A stretch of 64,000 nucleotides of DNA from Cherax quadricarinatus (GCF_038502225.1 NC_091307.1:21864173-21928172); one strand, 5' to 3'. Shown: positions 31,651-42,804, counted from the first letter of the stretch. Translations and numbers: made by a program. Notes: generated by a model not told the origin, from the sequence alone.

Positions 31651-32136
31651 GGAAGGTGCCAAGTTTAGCGGCTTTGTTGACGTGCTTTAATTGGGTGGAT
31701 TTGGGCACACAGCTTCCCTCTCCCTAATCCCTCTTCAGCTCCCGTTTCTCCCTGCTTCTTTCCTCCTCTCTTCCCCATTTCTCTGTTTATTATATATTTC
31801 ACCGCACAACACACGTCCACTAAATGGAGCCGAGTATTCTATTTAGTTAATATTTCTTTTCCTTTCATTAATGCTTCTCTTCCCTTGTTTTGTTTACACG
31901 CTTTCTCTCTTCTTGGTCTCCTTTCTCTCCCTCTGTTTTTTCATCTTCCTCGTTCTCTATTTTTTCTTCTCTTCCTTAACTTTCTTCACCTTTTTTTGTA
32001 GTTACTGATAATTTGGCATCTGATTATGTAATGTTGATTATTATAATCATAACTAAGAGTTAAATCAAAAAGGGGTCACACAGCTCTGCCATGTTTCCTG
32101 TCAGAGGCTTGAGGTAGGCTCGGGTCAGGGTCATAG

Positions 32137-32283
32137 GTAAAGTAAAAAGACTCAAGTGCAACTAATGTGACATTTTATTATGGCAACGTTTCGCTCTCCA
32201 GGAGCTTTATCAAGCTCCTGGAGAGCGAAACGTTGCCACAATAAAATGTCACATTAGTTGCACTTGTGTCCTTTTACTTTACA
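32137..32283. mobile_element. Foldback element with two inverted hairpin-GAAAC repeats
   Basis: Arms of ~70 bp (32137-32208 and 32213-32283) are near-perfect inverses with almost no loop. Each carries CTCCTGGAGAGCGAAACGTT, then an ATAATAAAATGTCACA segment and AGTTGCACTTG. Architecture matches 4140-4291 although the sequence between the shared boxes differs. Confidence 0.8.
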
Positions 32284-32451
32284 TATTGTCGGTAATTCTA
32301 CCAACTTTATTACAGGGTCATAGGTCTACCAGTGATAAGGATATCCAAACGTGGTTCAGGGGAATGTTAATGGGGAGTGTAAAAGAGGGTTGTTGGTATT
32401 CTTTCCTCTCCCTTTCCCATCCTTCCTCCTCCATTCCCATCCCTTCCACTT

Positions 32452-32642
32452 GTCTTCAAGAGGGAGCTGGAGAGATACCTAAAGTCGGTGCCGGATCAGC
32501 CGGGCTGTGGTTCGTACGTTAGACTACGTGCGGCCAGCAGTAACAGCCTGGTTGATCAGGCCCAGATCCACCAGCAGGCCTGGTCATGGACCGGGCCGAG
32601 GGGGCGTTGATCCCCGGAATACCCTCCAGGTAGATTCCAGGT
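32452..32642 (+). mobile_element. LINE A 3' tail fragment
   Basis: Starts in FKRELERYLK-coding sequence and ends with CCCTCCAGGTAGATTCCAGGTA. The encoded end is PDQPGCGSYV to GPRGR-stop. 32643-33340 contains a purine/pyrimidine-rich stretch and no gene. Confidence 0.85.
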
Positions 32643-33344
32643 AATACTACTCCATACTGGCTTCTCCCTTATACGTAACTAGAGGATCCTCCCCATATGT
32701 CCCTCTTCCCCTCACACTTAGTACATACACCAGATAATGTATTTACAAGGGCTGCTGCCTCCTTCTCTTCCTGTTTTTCCTGCTTTTGCTTCCTCATTTC
32801 TTCCTCTCTTATCACCCCTATTCTTTTCTCCATTGATTTGCTTTTTTTTTTTTCCCTTGAACTAGGGGCGGTAGGAGACGGTGAGGAGGGAGGAGGAAGG
32901 GGAGAACACAAGAGATGAAAGCGATGGGAATAGAGAGAGAGAGAAGGTGGAAAGGAGAGGGGAAAGATGAGGGGAAGGGAGACGGGGAAGATAAGGGGAA
33001 GGGAGAGAGCCTCACTTGTTGCCTCTTCTGGCTCGTCACATGAAGCCTCTTGTCTCTCCCTGCCTTCCTCGCTCTTTCTCCTTTCGTTTCCTTCCTTCGT
33101 GATTCTCCCTCGATAACTATTTCCTCCTCTCTCCCTCCTCCATCACCCCATTTCCTCCTCTCCTCTGACTCTCCTTGATCATTAGAAAACAAGATACCAG
33201 ACTTGTTAAGCAAATATCCTAAATTTGCTGGCAACAGATAAATCAACTGTAGATATATACCCAGATGTATTCCTGTTAACCCCTTCTGGGGCCTCGTTAC
33301 AAGGCCTTTTGTGTGGCCAGATGCTCTTGTGCTACCCTCCACAG

Positions 33345-33445
33345 GATCAGCCGTTACCTGGAGGTTACCTGGAGGTTATTCCGGGGATCAACGCCCCCGC
33401 GGCCCGGTCCATGACCAGGCCTCCCGATGGATCAGGGCCTGATCA
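33345..33445 (-). mobile_element. LINE A 3' tail fragment
   Basis: Starts with the doubled TTACCTGGAGG terminal repeat and reads into GATCAACGCCCCCGCGGCCC. It abuts the + strand tail at 33446 head-to-head. Confidence 0.85.
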
Positions 33446-33600
33446 ACTAGGCCGTCGGTTCGTACGTTGGACTACGTGCGGCCAACAGTAACAGCCTCGT
33501 TGATCAGGCCCTGATCCACCAGGAGGCCTGGTCATGGACCGGGCCGCGGGGGCGTTGATCCCCGGAATGCCCTCCAGGTAGACTCCAGGTATGTACATGG
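33446..33600 (+). mobile_element. LINE A 3' tail fragment
   Basis: GGTTCGTACGTTGGACTACG to CCTCCAGGTAGACTCCAGGTA. Inverted partner of 33345-33445. Confidence 0.85.
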
Positions 33601-33717
33601 GGTACACAATAAACGAGCCGCTTAGGTGGAAAAATCTAAAATCTCGTTTCTCCTTACCCTCCTGTGATTTACTTTTTCCCGTCTACCAGTCTTCATTTCT
33701 CCTTCACACACACACAA

Positions 33718-33792
33718 GCGAAGAGGCTGGGCCAGGAACTACAACTCGACCCGTGCAACCACAGATAGGCGAGTACATACACACACACAGGA
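33718..33792 (+). mobile_element. LINE B 3' tail fragment
   Basis: GCGAAGAGGCTGGGCCAGGA, ACAACTCGACCC and CAACCACAGATAGGCGAGTA match the LINE B end at 22640-22709. It is followed by a short (AC)n. Confidence 0.75.
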
Positions 33793-34261
33793 TCATTCTC
33801 ACACTGTGAAGGTCTTCTGGGCTGCCGCTTAATGAATGTTAAGAGGCTAAATCCAGCGAGTTTGAGGCGGCAGCTGCAGTAGTTGGTCCTGAGTTACGCC
33901 CATTCAACATGCAACATTCAACTTGCAAGTCAAAAGATGATCCTTGGTGGGTTATGTCTATTGAAAGGGTGGGTGGGAGGGTGGGTGTTTGGGTGGAGGA
34001 TTGTTCGGGATGTGGTGGGAGGGCAGGAGGAATGGAGGCTCTGGGGAGGGTAGAGGGTGAAGTGAATAGAGGGTGTGGATGTGGGTGGATGGGTGTGGTG
34101 AATGGAGGATTGAGTTGGGGGTTCTGGAGGGAGGGAAAGAGTGGTTGATTAGAGGATGTTAAAAGGCCACTCATCATTCTCTTTATGCTGCTTGTCTTGT
34201 TTGATGCTGATGAATGGTGGTGGTGATTGTAGTTGAGGAATGGAGGTGGTAATAGTGGTGG

Positions 34262-34690
34262 GTGTAGTTGGTGAATGGTGGTGATAGCAGCGGTAATGGG
34301 TGTAGTAGTGGTGATGATGGCTATACTGGTGGTGTTGGGTGTAGTAGTGGTGGTGATGGCTATACTGGTGGTGGTGATGGCTATACTGGTGGTGGTGATG
34401 GGTATACTGGTGGTGGTGTTGGGTGTAGCTGTGGTGGCGATGGGTATACTGGTGGTGGTGATGGGTATACTGGTGGTGGTGTTGGGTGTAGTAGTGGTGG
34501 TGATGGGTATACTGGTGGTGGTGTTGGGTGTAGTAGTGGTGGTGATGGGTATACTGGTGGTGGTGTTGGGTGTAGTAGTGGTGGTGATGGGTATACTGGT
34601 GGTGGTGTTGGGTGTAGTAGTGGTGGTGATGGGTATACTGGTGGTGGTGTTGGGTGTAGTAGTAGTAGTGGTGGTGGTTGGTGTAGTGGT
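34262..34690. repeat. 42 bp minisatellite (GGT-rich)
   Basis: About nine copies of a 42 bp unit with GATGGGTATACTGGTGGTGG and GTTGGGTGTAGTAG. Frames on both strands remain open (Gly/Ser/Tyr or Thr/Pro repeats). No sequence relation to the 42 bp array at 13600. Confidence 0.92.
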
Positions 34691-34789
34691 CAGTGTGCTC
34701 ACTGTCTATTTTCTTACTTTAACTAAGCGCTTTTTCACACAACAGCCTAAAATCAACATCCTATTGAAAATCCAATTAAAGCCAAAATA

Positions 34790-35088
34790 AGACCAGTAGA
34801 CCTGGTCTGGGACCGAGCAGCTGAGGCCTCTGGAACTGACTTCAGTTAATGTTATTATTTGTTTTTAAGTATTATGAAGCACAGACCAAACATTGTGTAT
34901 GACATACAGAATTTGGTTAATCCTAGTCATCTGCAGCATACACACCGTAGGGCGATTTACGCACGGTACTCCACAGTAGTGATACCAGCGTCAACGACGT
35001 GGTTGATCAGACCTTCAACCTCCTGGTCTGGGACCGGGTCACGACGGCGTCGACCCCCGGAAACATTCTTTAGATATCTATGTAGACA
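34790..35088 (+). mobile_element. Two degraded LINE A-type tails
   Basis: GTAGACCTGGTCTGGGACCG (34797) and CTCCTGGTCTGGGACCGGGT with CGACCCCCGGAAACATTC (35019-35065). Only the GGTC..GACC hairpin and adjoining tail survive. Confidence 0.5.
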
Positions 35089-35320
35089 ACCAGTTGGCAC
35101 TTGCGCAAGAAATTTATTTTATTATATAGACTACGTGTATAACTGTAGTTAAATTGCATTATTTATGTACAGTACACATGTACATCTCTCGCTATGTCAG
35201 GGATTTATCAAGTTCTGCTGTGAATCATTAATATAATCAAACCTAAGCTTTAAGAAAATTACTTTAAGGAAATAATAGAATAATAAACGAAAGGTAAACA
35301 GAAATATCGTAATACATAAC

Positions 35321-35725
35321 CTAATTAATATAAGTAAAATAAAAAGTACTTGTGTTCAGGATGATTCTTCTTGGACCTGAGGGGCTAATATAGCCAAGTG
35401 TGGTATGGTGGGCCACGGAAGACTGGAGACCGGTGGAATTTTCCCAGGTTAGGTGTGAGCGTTGAGTGATGATGGTGACTTGCCATGGTACGGTTGACGG
35501 TGTTTGGCTTTTGTTGGTGGCCAGATTGAAAGGCGCTGAAAAGATGTCGCAACTCTGACGGCACGTACGTCCTGTGTAGTAGATATTCTTCACACAAGAG
35601 GAGTACTGAATGCTCCGATCCCACCAGCTGCCTTGTGACGGAGTGTGATAGAGGTGCTGAGACACCTCCAGTAAATTACGTAAGTTCTCCCCGCAGGTGC
35701 GGCTGAAGCCTCTGTCACCGCTGGC
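35321..35725 (-). CDS. Unrecognised open frame, possible exon
   Basis: A frame open on the minus strand from ~35760 to 35321 encodes a Cys-containing stretch: RTCGENLRNLLEV, GSWWDRSIQYSSC, then GRTCRQSCDIF. A pyrimidine-rich run ending CCCCAG at ~35727 could be a splice acceptor. It lies in the least repetitive stretch of the window and its composition is not repeat-driven. I recognise no family; the CGENLxxxL part recalls insulin-like B chains, but no matching A-chain CC motif is present. It may be chance. Confidence 0.2.
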   Translation of the reverse strand, partial: ASGDRGFSRTCGENLRNLLEVSQHLYHTPSQGSWWDRSIQYSSCVKNIYYTGRTCRQSCDIFSAPFNLATNKSQTPSTVPWQVTIITQRSHLTWENSTGLQSSVAHHTTLGYISPSGPRRIILNTSTFYFTYIN

Positions 35726-36035
35726 CAGGCAACTGGGGTCAGGCTTAACGAATAATAGTAAAGAAAAACATTAAAATTCGCACAGGAGAGGCGACAAATG
35801 GCGGAGAACCACAACAAGGTATGAATATTGTGTCACCTGTACGTAAGGTCATTAGAATCACCTGGTACCAAATACACCCCAAAAGATATTGTCTTACCAG
35901 TGGGAATCCGTTATGAAGTGAATCCCAATTGGCTCCCAGCTTTCCAAGAGTGCTGGATGACGTTGCCATCCAGCACTAGTAAACTACCATTCCGAACGAC
36001 ACTTCTCTAATTTATATACATGAATTACTGTCACC

Positions 36036-36112
36036 TGCAGCGTTTCGGTTCGACTTGGTCCGAAACGTTATCGTAAGCTTCTCCCTCCTATGTGCGGGTT
36101 ATTTGTGTTTTT
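36036..36112 (+). repeat. Hairpin-GAAAC dispersed repeat (GGTCC type)
   Basis: TTCGACTTGGTCCGAAACGT, TATCGTAAGC and CTCCTATGTGCGGGTTATTT. Second copy of the repeat at 7236-7316, with a damaged left arm of the hairpin. Confidence 0.65.
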
Positions 36113-36235
36113 TTCCTTGGTTCTTCAAGAGAGCTGTCATGCTGCCTGTGAGGGAGGCTCTAGATCCAAGGAATTGGACTTAATCTCCGTTTCTCTGGGT
36201 TAGATCTCCCATTCACCTAGACTTGTTTCCCCATT

Positions 36236-36512
36236 AATTTGACGTTAATAATACTGTTACTATTATTACTAGTACTACTACTATTAAAAGTATCACTACT
36301 ATTGCTACTACTACTATTGCTACTGTTACTAGTACTGCTACTACTACTATTACTACTGTTACTAGTACTGCTGCTACTACTACTACTACTACTACTATTA
36401 CACTATTACTACTGTTACTAGTACTGCTGCTGCTACTACTGCTGTTACTACTACTGCTGCTACCATTACTACTACTACTATTACTACTACTACTACTATT
36501 ACGACTGCTACT
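36236..36512. repeat. ACT-type trinucleotide array
   Basis: ~275 bp of ACT/GTT/GCT triplets ending exactly where the LINE A 3' end begins (36517). Confidence 0.95.
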
Positions 36513-36516
36513 ACTA

Positions 36517-37766
36517 CCTGGAGTTTACCTGGAGAGAGTTTCGGGGGTCAACGCCCCCGCGGCCCGGTCTGTGACCAGGCCTCCTGGTGGATCAGCCCCT
36601 GATCAACCAGGCTGTTGCTGCTGGCTGCACGCAAACCAACGTACGAGCCACAGCCCGGCTGATCAGGAACTGACTTTAGGTGCTTGTCCAGTGCCAGCTT
36701 GAAGACTGCCAGGGGTCTGTTGGTAATCCCCCTTATGTGTGCTGGGAGGCATTTGAACAGTCTCGGGCCCCTGACACTTATTGTATGGTCTCTTAACGTG
36801 CTAGTGACACCCCTGCTTTTCATTGGGGGGATGGTGCATCGTCTGCCAAGTCTTTTGCTTTCGTAGTGAGTGATTTTCGTGTGCAAGTTCGGTACTAGTC
36901 CCTCTAGGATTTTCCAGGTGTATATAATCATGTATCTCTCCCTCCTGCGTTCCAGGGAATACAGGTTTAGAAACCTCAAGCGCTCCCAGTAATTGAGGTG
37001 TTTTATCTCCGTTATGCGCGCCGTGAAAGTTCTCTGTACATTTTCTAGGTCGGCAATTTCACCTGCCTTGAAAGGTGCTGTTAGAGTGCAGCAATATTCC
37101 AGCCTAGATAGAACAAGTGACCTGAAGAGTGTCATCATGGGCTTGGCCTCCCTAGTTTTGAAGGTTCTCATTATCCATCCTGTCATTTTTCTAGCAGATG
37201 CGATTGATACAATGTTATGGTCCTTGAAGGTGAGATCCTCCGACATAATCACTCCCAGGTCTTTGACGTTGGTGTTTCGCTCTATTTTGTGGCCAGAATT
37301 TGTTTTGTACTCTGATGAAGATTTAATTTCCTCATGTTTACCATATCTGAGTAATTGAAATTTCTCATCGTTGAACTTCATATTGTTTTCCGCAGCCCAC
37401 TGAAAGATTTGGTTGATGTCCGCCTGGAGCCTTGCAGTGTCTGCAATGGAAGACACTGTCATGCAGATTCGGGTGTCATCTGCAAAGGAAGACACGGTGC
37501 TGTGGCTGACATCCTTGTCTATGTCGGATATGAGGATGAGGAACAAGATGGGAGCTAGTAATGTGCCTTGTGGAACAGAGCTTTTCACCGTAGCTGCCTC
37601 GGACTTTACTCTGTTGACGACTACTCTCTGTGTTCTGTTAGTGAGGAAATTATAGATCCATCGAAAGACTTTTCCTGTTATTCCTTTAGCACGCATTTTG
37701 TGCGCTATTACGCCATGGTCACACTTGTCGAAGGCTTTTGCAAAGTCTGTATATATTACATCTACT
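36517..37766 (-). mobile_element. 5'-truncated LINE A, copy 2
   Basis: Minus-strand copy running from RT motif A at ~37765 to the terminal CCAGGTAAACTCCAGG at 36517. Its 3' end abuts the trinucleotide array, which may be its target or an expanded tail. At the 5' edge AT-rich TAAATAATAATAAAAATAAT begins. Much closer in sequence to copy 1 than to the short tails of the variant subfamily. Confidence 0.92.
36548..37765 (-). CDS. LINE A reverse transcriptase, C-terminal part
   Basis: The most complete LINE A frame here. It opens at the truncation edge with YTDFAKAFDKCDHG, the RT motif A with its catalytic Asp. The first listed Met is at 37696. From that Met: VPQG at ~41-44, FADD at ~71-74, SRLEYCCTL, NYWERLRFL, LERRRERY, then GPRGR-stop at 36548. 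No internal stop or frameshift. Lacks the endonuclease, any ORF1 and the N-terminal RT motifs. Confidence 0.92.
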   Translation of the reverse strand, partial: VDVIYTDFAKAFDKCDHGVIAHKMRAKGITGKVFRWIYNFLTNRTQRVVVNRVKSEAATVKSSVPQGTLLAPILFLILISDIDKDVSHSTVSSFADDTRICMTVSSIADTARLQADINQIFQWAAENNMKFNDEKFQLLRYGKHEEIKSSSEYKTNSGHKIERNTNVKDLGVIMSEDLTFKDHNIVSIASARKMTGWIMRTFKTREAKPMMTLFRSLVLSRLEYCCTLTAPFKAGEIADLENVQRTFTARITEIKHLNYWERLRFLNLYSLERRRERYMIIYTWKILEGLVPNLHTKITHYESKRLGRRCTIPPMKSRGVTSTLRDHTISVRGPRLFKCLPAHIRGITNRPLAVFKLALDKHLKSVPDQPGCGSYVGLRAASSNSLVDQGLIHQEAWSQTGPRGR

Positions 37767-38046
37767 AAATAATAATAAAAATAATATCGCCCCTGCCTTC
37801 CATAACTCCGTCTTCCAATCCATCTTTTAATAATCTACCTATCGTTTATTAGCTCTCTCCCTTCATTTACCCATCCATCCCGTCATTCCTTCCCTTGCTC
37901 CTCTCAACCGCCCGGAGATTGTACAAAAAAGAGAGATCATATTCATTGCAAGGGAAAAATGCATTTCCTGCTGGATTATATAAACGGGCGAGCTGCTAAA
38001 TGTGGAAGGTCGCGATAAATTCTTTTGACGGAGCCAACGTTGATGC

Positions 38047-38172
38047 CAGAGCTTTATTATGCACCCCATATCCATCCTGTGGGTGGTGGTGGTGGGGAGA
38101 TTACAGTGATGGAGCTTTATTATGCACCCCATACCCATCCTGTGGGCGGTGGTGGTGGGGAGATTACAGTGA
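38047..38172. repeat. ~62 bp tandem duplication
   Basis: AGCTTTATTATGCACCCCAT and GGTGGTGGTGGGGAGATTAC occur twice in tandem with three differences. 37767-38046 and 38173-38344 are unrecognised. Confidence 0.9.
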
Positions 38173-38344
38173 TACAGCTGTATTAAGCAGTCTGTGTTTA
38201 TCTAAAAGCTTAAGGTTACATAATAGGTCCAAAAGCCTTAATCCAACTTTTTTTTTTTTCTGGTGACGCAAGATGCGTTGGTCATGAATTTTTACATACG
38301 AGTTCTTGGTAACCTTGAATTGTTGGTGATACAAAATTCATATT

Positions 38345-38410
38345 CTCACCTGTATTTACCTACTTGTGCACGCCTCGACTCAGATCCAGCTCTTGGGCCC
38401 AACCTCTTTA
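38345..38410 (-). mobile_element. LINE B 3' tail fragment, diverged
   Basis: Forward view CACCTGTATTTACCTACTTG, TGCACGCCTCGACTCAGATC and CAGCTCTTGGGCCCAACC is the reverse complement of a LINE B-like end (GGGCCCAAGAGCT..CGAGGCGTGCACAAGTAGGT). Confidence 0.6.
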
Positions 38411-38420
38411 CCACTGATCG

Positions 38421-38435
38421 ACAGGTGTGTGTGTA

Positions 38436-38472
<37 letters not shown>

Positions 38473-38482
38473 ACACGTGTAC
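38421..38482. repeat. (TG)n microsatellite
   Basis: About 25 TG units with few interruptions. 38483-38814 is unique. Confidence 0.95.
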
Positions 38483-38814
38483 GCTAACTGCTACAGCAAA
38501 TCCCCTTCTGTAATGAAAAACAAACGAATGATTGTGTCAGCTGGTCTACGTAGCATGGAACCGCCAGCTTTCTACACACTGGCGTCGGCCACAGCGCTCT
38601 GGGACAAAAACATTGCGTGGTCGTGGAACAAATTTGGAACAACTGGTCTCAAATAGGTGTGAAACGAGCCCATAGCGTGTTCATGCATACGAATCCACAA
38701 TTAAAGTTTTGCAAAACATAGTAGTGGCCAGGCAGACAAACGGGGTTATCAAATGCACAATCACCCGCACCAGCACACGTAAATCGCTTACGAAACATGT
38801 ACTCGATTGTCAGT

Positions 38815-38960
38815 GGTATGGGGGAGGGTAAATGTATGGAGAGGGAGGGTGAATGTATGGAGAGGGAAGATAAATGTATTGAGAGGGAGGGTAAATGGAT
38901 GGAGAGGGAGGATGAATCTATGTAGGGAGAGGAAGAGTGAATGTATGAAGGAAGGTAAGA
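38815..38960. repeat. ~23 bp purine-rich tandem repeat
   Basis: Five or six units of GTATGGAGAGGGAGGGTGAA. Confidence 0.8.
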
Positions 38961-39056
38961 CTAATGACCTTTTAACGATACCTGTTAATTAATGCTTTCT
39001 CTCTCTCATTCTCTCTCTCTCTCTGTGAAATTCAATCAGATTATCCCAGAATATGT

Positions 39057-39059
<3 letters not shown>

Positions 39060-39144
<85 letters not shown>

Positions 39145-39240
39145 CGTACCGGCCGTCCCTCACATTTAGTAATATATACAGAAGGGGTTACTAGCCCCTT
39201 GCGCCCGGCATTTTAGTCACCTCTTACGACACGCATTGTC
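39060..39240. repeat. (TA)n tract followed by a dispersed repeat fragment
   Basis: About 40 TA units (39060-39140), then GGGGTTACTAGCCCCTTGCG and TTAGTCACCTCTTACGACAC. The latter has the look of a dispersed repeat, but only one copy is in this window. 39241-40055 has pyrimidine-rich sequence and no gene. Confidence 0.6.
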
Positions 39241-40059
39241 CAGACAGACATATGCACTACACAATATATACACTGAACAGCTCTCGGTTATTGAGCATGA
39301 CTTGAGTTATTTACCTACAGTCCCCTACAACAGCCAAAACTCAGTAGGTAGGGCTGCTCCTAGGTCCTCAGAAGACAGGAAAACGGCAGATCATCTGAAG
39401 GATTTTTTTTTTATTGAGGCAAAGGAATCTTGGCAGCCTCCTTCACTTTTTTTTTCTATTTTTCGCCCCTCCTTGTATCTCTCTTTTTTCATTTCCTCCC
39501 TCCCTCCTTGCATCTCCTTCCTTCCCTCCCTCCTTTCCTGCATCTTTCTTTTCTTCCCTCCCTCCTTGTATCTCTCATTCCTTCCCTTCTTTCTCCTGGG
39601 TTGTCACCAACACTCCATCCCTCTTCCTTTTCCCCTTTTCCTTCCAAGGGCTGTACTCATTTCATCAGCAATCCTTTCCCCCCCTCACTCCCCTCTCCTT
39701 CCTCCCTCCCTCGCATATTCCTTCCCTTGCCTTCTACTTACTATGGAACGCAGACATCTCGTAATCCATACACGGGAAATACGTGAGGAAACGTAGAATA
39801 AATACAGTGAAACATAAATACGTTGGAAATATAGAGAACAATAGCAAAATTGATTCCTGTCTCGGAACCTTTCTTACGACAATTGGCTGAGGTCACTAAA
39901 TTTGCACTCTCTGGACAGATGTAGAATTAAGGGAGATGTGACTAAAGAGTACAGATGGAAAACAGGAATAAATAAAAGGGATATATATATAACGCGTTGA
40001 AAATATCTAGTCAAGACAGGACTCGCAGCAGTGGATATCAAGTTAGAGAAATTTAGATT

Positions 40060-40265
40060 TGGAACGGATATAGGGAAGTTGTGTTTGGCAATAGAGTTGT
40101 AGATGAGTAGAACAAATCCCCTGGGTAGCGTCAGTGAGGCAAGATCTTTGGTTAGCTTTAAATACAGGTGGGAGGGGGTGCATAAGTTGGTATGGGTGGG
40201 TGCGAGTTTGGCCTCCCTATCTTGGGCAAATAAGCCTACTGCCGTGTTCCCTCATTCTTCGTTCT
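40060..40265 (+). mobile_element. LINE tail fragment related to LINE B
   Basis: One frame reads GSVSEARSLVSFKYRWEGVH, comparable to VEAGSIHSFKQRYDKAH at the LINE B C-terminus, then a different end (GCAAATAAGCCTACTGCCG). Probably a third subfamily. Confidence 0.5.
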
Positions 40266-40510
40266 TGTGAGAGGCAGGGGTGCCATGGACGCACTTAGAG
40301 AAACGCCGAGCCACCATGCGTGGCCCAAGGCTCTTCAACTCCCTACCAGGAGTCGTAAAGAAATTTGCAGCAAAAAAGTTATAAGTCTAGCAAAGGAAAC
40401 CGTTGCCAGCAACAGTCTGCTTACTCAAGTCATCACAGAAAAGACAAGACTCGACCCATGCTGCGAATAGAAAAAAAACACAACTCTTGCAACCAGTCAT
40501 AGGTATGTCA
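40266..40510 (+). mobile_element. Unassigned LINE tail fragment
   Basis: CCAAGGCTCTTCAACTCCCT, GCCAGCAACAGTCTGC and CGACCCATGCTGCGAATAG parallel the RLFNSLP..ASNSL..S region of LINE A followed by a LINE B-like CGACCC end. The relationship is uncertain. Confidence 0.45.
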
Positions 40511-40914
40511 CAGGTATGTGTTTTTTATACAACAATCTCAGGTACATCAGCATTGTGTGGCTACCCTTGTCTACATGACAGCTACACAGGGGCAGTGGAG
40601 CTGCTGGACTCGCATGCCCAATGAGGATACATCGAGCATTCCACAGTGGGTACAATAGTTGTAAAACTTTTAAATACGTCATTTCAGCAGCGGTGGAGTC
40701 TCTGTTACAGGGATGGACATTACAGAGACATTTCAGATATGCCCTCCTCCCTCTCTCGTTCTCCCCCCACCCCCCACTCTACTCCCTAACACACTCCCCC
40801 TCTCTAATCCTTAGCCCACACAGCAATACAAATAGGTATCCGGTTGTTAGTCAACTGTTCTGGTGTGCACGCAGGGATTATTTTATGCACATATGTTAGA
40901 ACTTCCCGTACCTG

Positions 40915-40955
40915 CTGTTACCCAACACTGGGAGTATTCCAGTGTTGGGTAACAG
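40915..40955. other. Perfect 17 bp inverted repeat
   Basis: CTGTTACCCAACACTGG, loop GAGTATT, CCAGTGTTGGGTAACAG. It could form a strong hairpin on either strand. No T-run or coding context identifies a function. Confidence 0.85.
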
Positions 40956-41149
40956 GTATCCCCCACACTGAGGTTTATCTAAGAAGATAACACTGTCTTA
41001 TGAGTCATTTGTGCTCAGTATTGTGTGTTTTTAGTTTCTGCCAAGACAGGAGGGATGGCAGAGCTTGTTTCTGGTGTTTGCTGTACACGTTCATCCTGGT
41101 GTTCCCCGGGTTCGTTTATCCTGATGTTCCCTGTGTACATTTATCCTAG

Positions 41150-42505
41150 TGTTTCCCGTGAGTGTTCCCTGCGAGTGTTCCCCGCGAGTGTTCCCTGCGA
41201 GTGGTCCCTGCGAGTGTTCCCCGCGAGTGTTCCCCGTGAGTGTTCCCTGTGAGTGTTCCCCGCGAGTGTTCCCCGTGAGTGTTCCCTGTGAGTGTTCCCC
41301 GCGAGTGTTCCCTGTGAGTGTTCCCTGTGAGTGTTCCCTGTGAGTGTTCCCTGTGAGTGTTCCCTGTGAGTGTTCCCCGCGAGTGTTCCCCGTGAGTGTT
41401 CCCTGTGAGTGTTCCCTGTGAGTGTTCCCTGTGAGTGTTCCCCGCGAGTGTTCCCCGCGAGTGTTCCCCGTGAGTGTTCCCTGTGAGTGTTCCCTGTGAG
41501 TGTTCCCCGCGAGTGTTCCCCGCGAGTGTTCCCCGCGAGTGTTCCCCGTGAGTGTTCCCTGTGAGTGTTCCCTGTGAGTGTTCCCCGCGAGTGTTCCCCG
41601 CGAGTGTTCCCCGCGAGTGTTCCCCGTGAGTGTTCCCTGTGAGTGTTCCCTGTGAGTGTTCCCCGCGAGTGTTCCCCGCGAGTGTTCCCCGTGAGTGTTC
41701 CCTGTGAGTGTTCCCTGTGAGTGTTCCCTGTGAGTGTTCCCCGCGAGTGTTCCCCGCGAGTGTTCCCCGTGAGTGTTCCCTGCGAGTGTTCCCCGCGAGT
41801 GTTCCCTGCGAGTGTTCCCCGCGAGTGTTCCCTGCGAGTGTTCCCCGCGAGTGTTCCCCGCGAGTGTTCCCTGCGAGTGTTCCCCGCGAGTGTTCCCCGC
41901 GAGTGTTCCCTGCGAGTGTTCCCCGCGAGTGTTCCCTGCGAGTGTTCCCTGCGAGTGTTCCCTGCGAGTGTTCCCTGCGAGTGTTCCCCGCGAGTGTTCC
42001 CCGCGAGTGTTCCCTGCGAGTGTTCCCTGCGAGTGTTCCCTGCGAGTGTTCCCTGCGAGTGTTCCCTGCGAGTGTTTCCTGCGAGTGTTCCCTGCGAGTG
42101 TTCCCTGCGAGTGTTCCCCGCGAGTGTTCCCCGCGAGTGTTCCCTGCGAGTGTTCCCTGCGAGTGTTCCCTGCGAGTGTTCCCTGCGAGTGTTCCCTGCG
42201 AGTGTTCCCCGCGAGTGTTCCCCGCGAGTGTTCCCTGCGAGTGTTCCCTGCGAGTGTTCCCTGCGAGTGTTCCCTGCGAGTGTTCCCTGCGAGTGTTCCC
42301 TGCGAGTGTTCCCTGCGAGTGTTCCCTGCGAGTGTTCCCCGCGAGTGTTCCCCGTGAGTGTTCCCTGCGAGTGTTCCCTGTGAGTGTTCCCTGCGAGTGT
42401 TCCCCGTGAGTGTTCCCTGCGAGTGTTCCCTGTGAGTGTTCCCTGTGAGTGTTCCCTGCGAGTGTTCCCTGTGAGTGTTCCCTGCGAGTGTTCCCTGTGA
42501 GGCAG
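41150..42505. repeat. 13 bp minisatellite (GTGTTCCCTGCGA)
   Basis: About 104 copies. Two CpG-related positions vary, giving CCCTGCGA, CCCCGCGA, CCCTGTGA and CCCCGTGA forms. The left third is rich in TGTGA/CGTGA, the centre in TGCGA/CGCGA. As 13 is not a multiple of three, all three + frames read the same 13-residue repeat (VPCECSPRVFPAS-like) in different phase. Non-coding. Confidence 0.95.
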
Positions 42506-42619
42506 GTTGTGTTTATTGTGCAGACAATATCGCTCTTCTATTTGTTTATAATACGATTGAAACTTTCCAGCGTATTTGCGTCAATAAAATTGTTTCCACC
42601 CAGCATGGCAGACATATTT

Positions 42620-42706
42620 TCTGACTCTCTCTCTCACTCTCTTTTCTCTCTCTTTTCTCTCCTCTCTCTCTTTTCTCTTCTCTCTCTTCTCTCTTTTCTC
42701 TCTTTA

Positions 42707-42802
<96 letters not shown>
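42620..42802. repeat. (CT)n microsatellite with CTTTT interruptions
   Basis: Irregular CTCTTTTCTC to ~42710, then about 45 pure CT units. Confidence 0.95.

Positions 42803-42804
<2 letters not shown>

Noticed and set aside
34268..34790. Gly-rich or Thr-rich structural protein
   Set aside because: Second 42 bp array; frames are open on both strands for the same arithmetic reason and no signal sequence or unique domain is present.
41708..42409. 233-, 220- and 194-codon frames with identical peptide repeats
   Set aside because: A 13 bp array reads identically in three frames; this is arithmetic, not coding.
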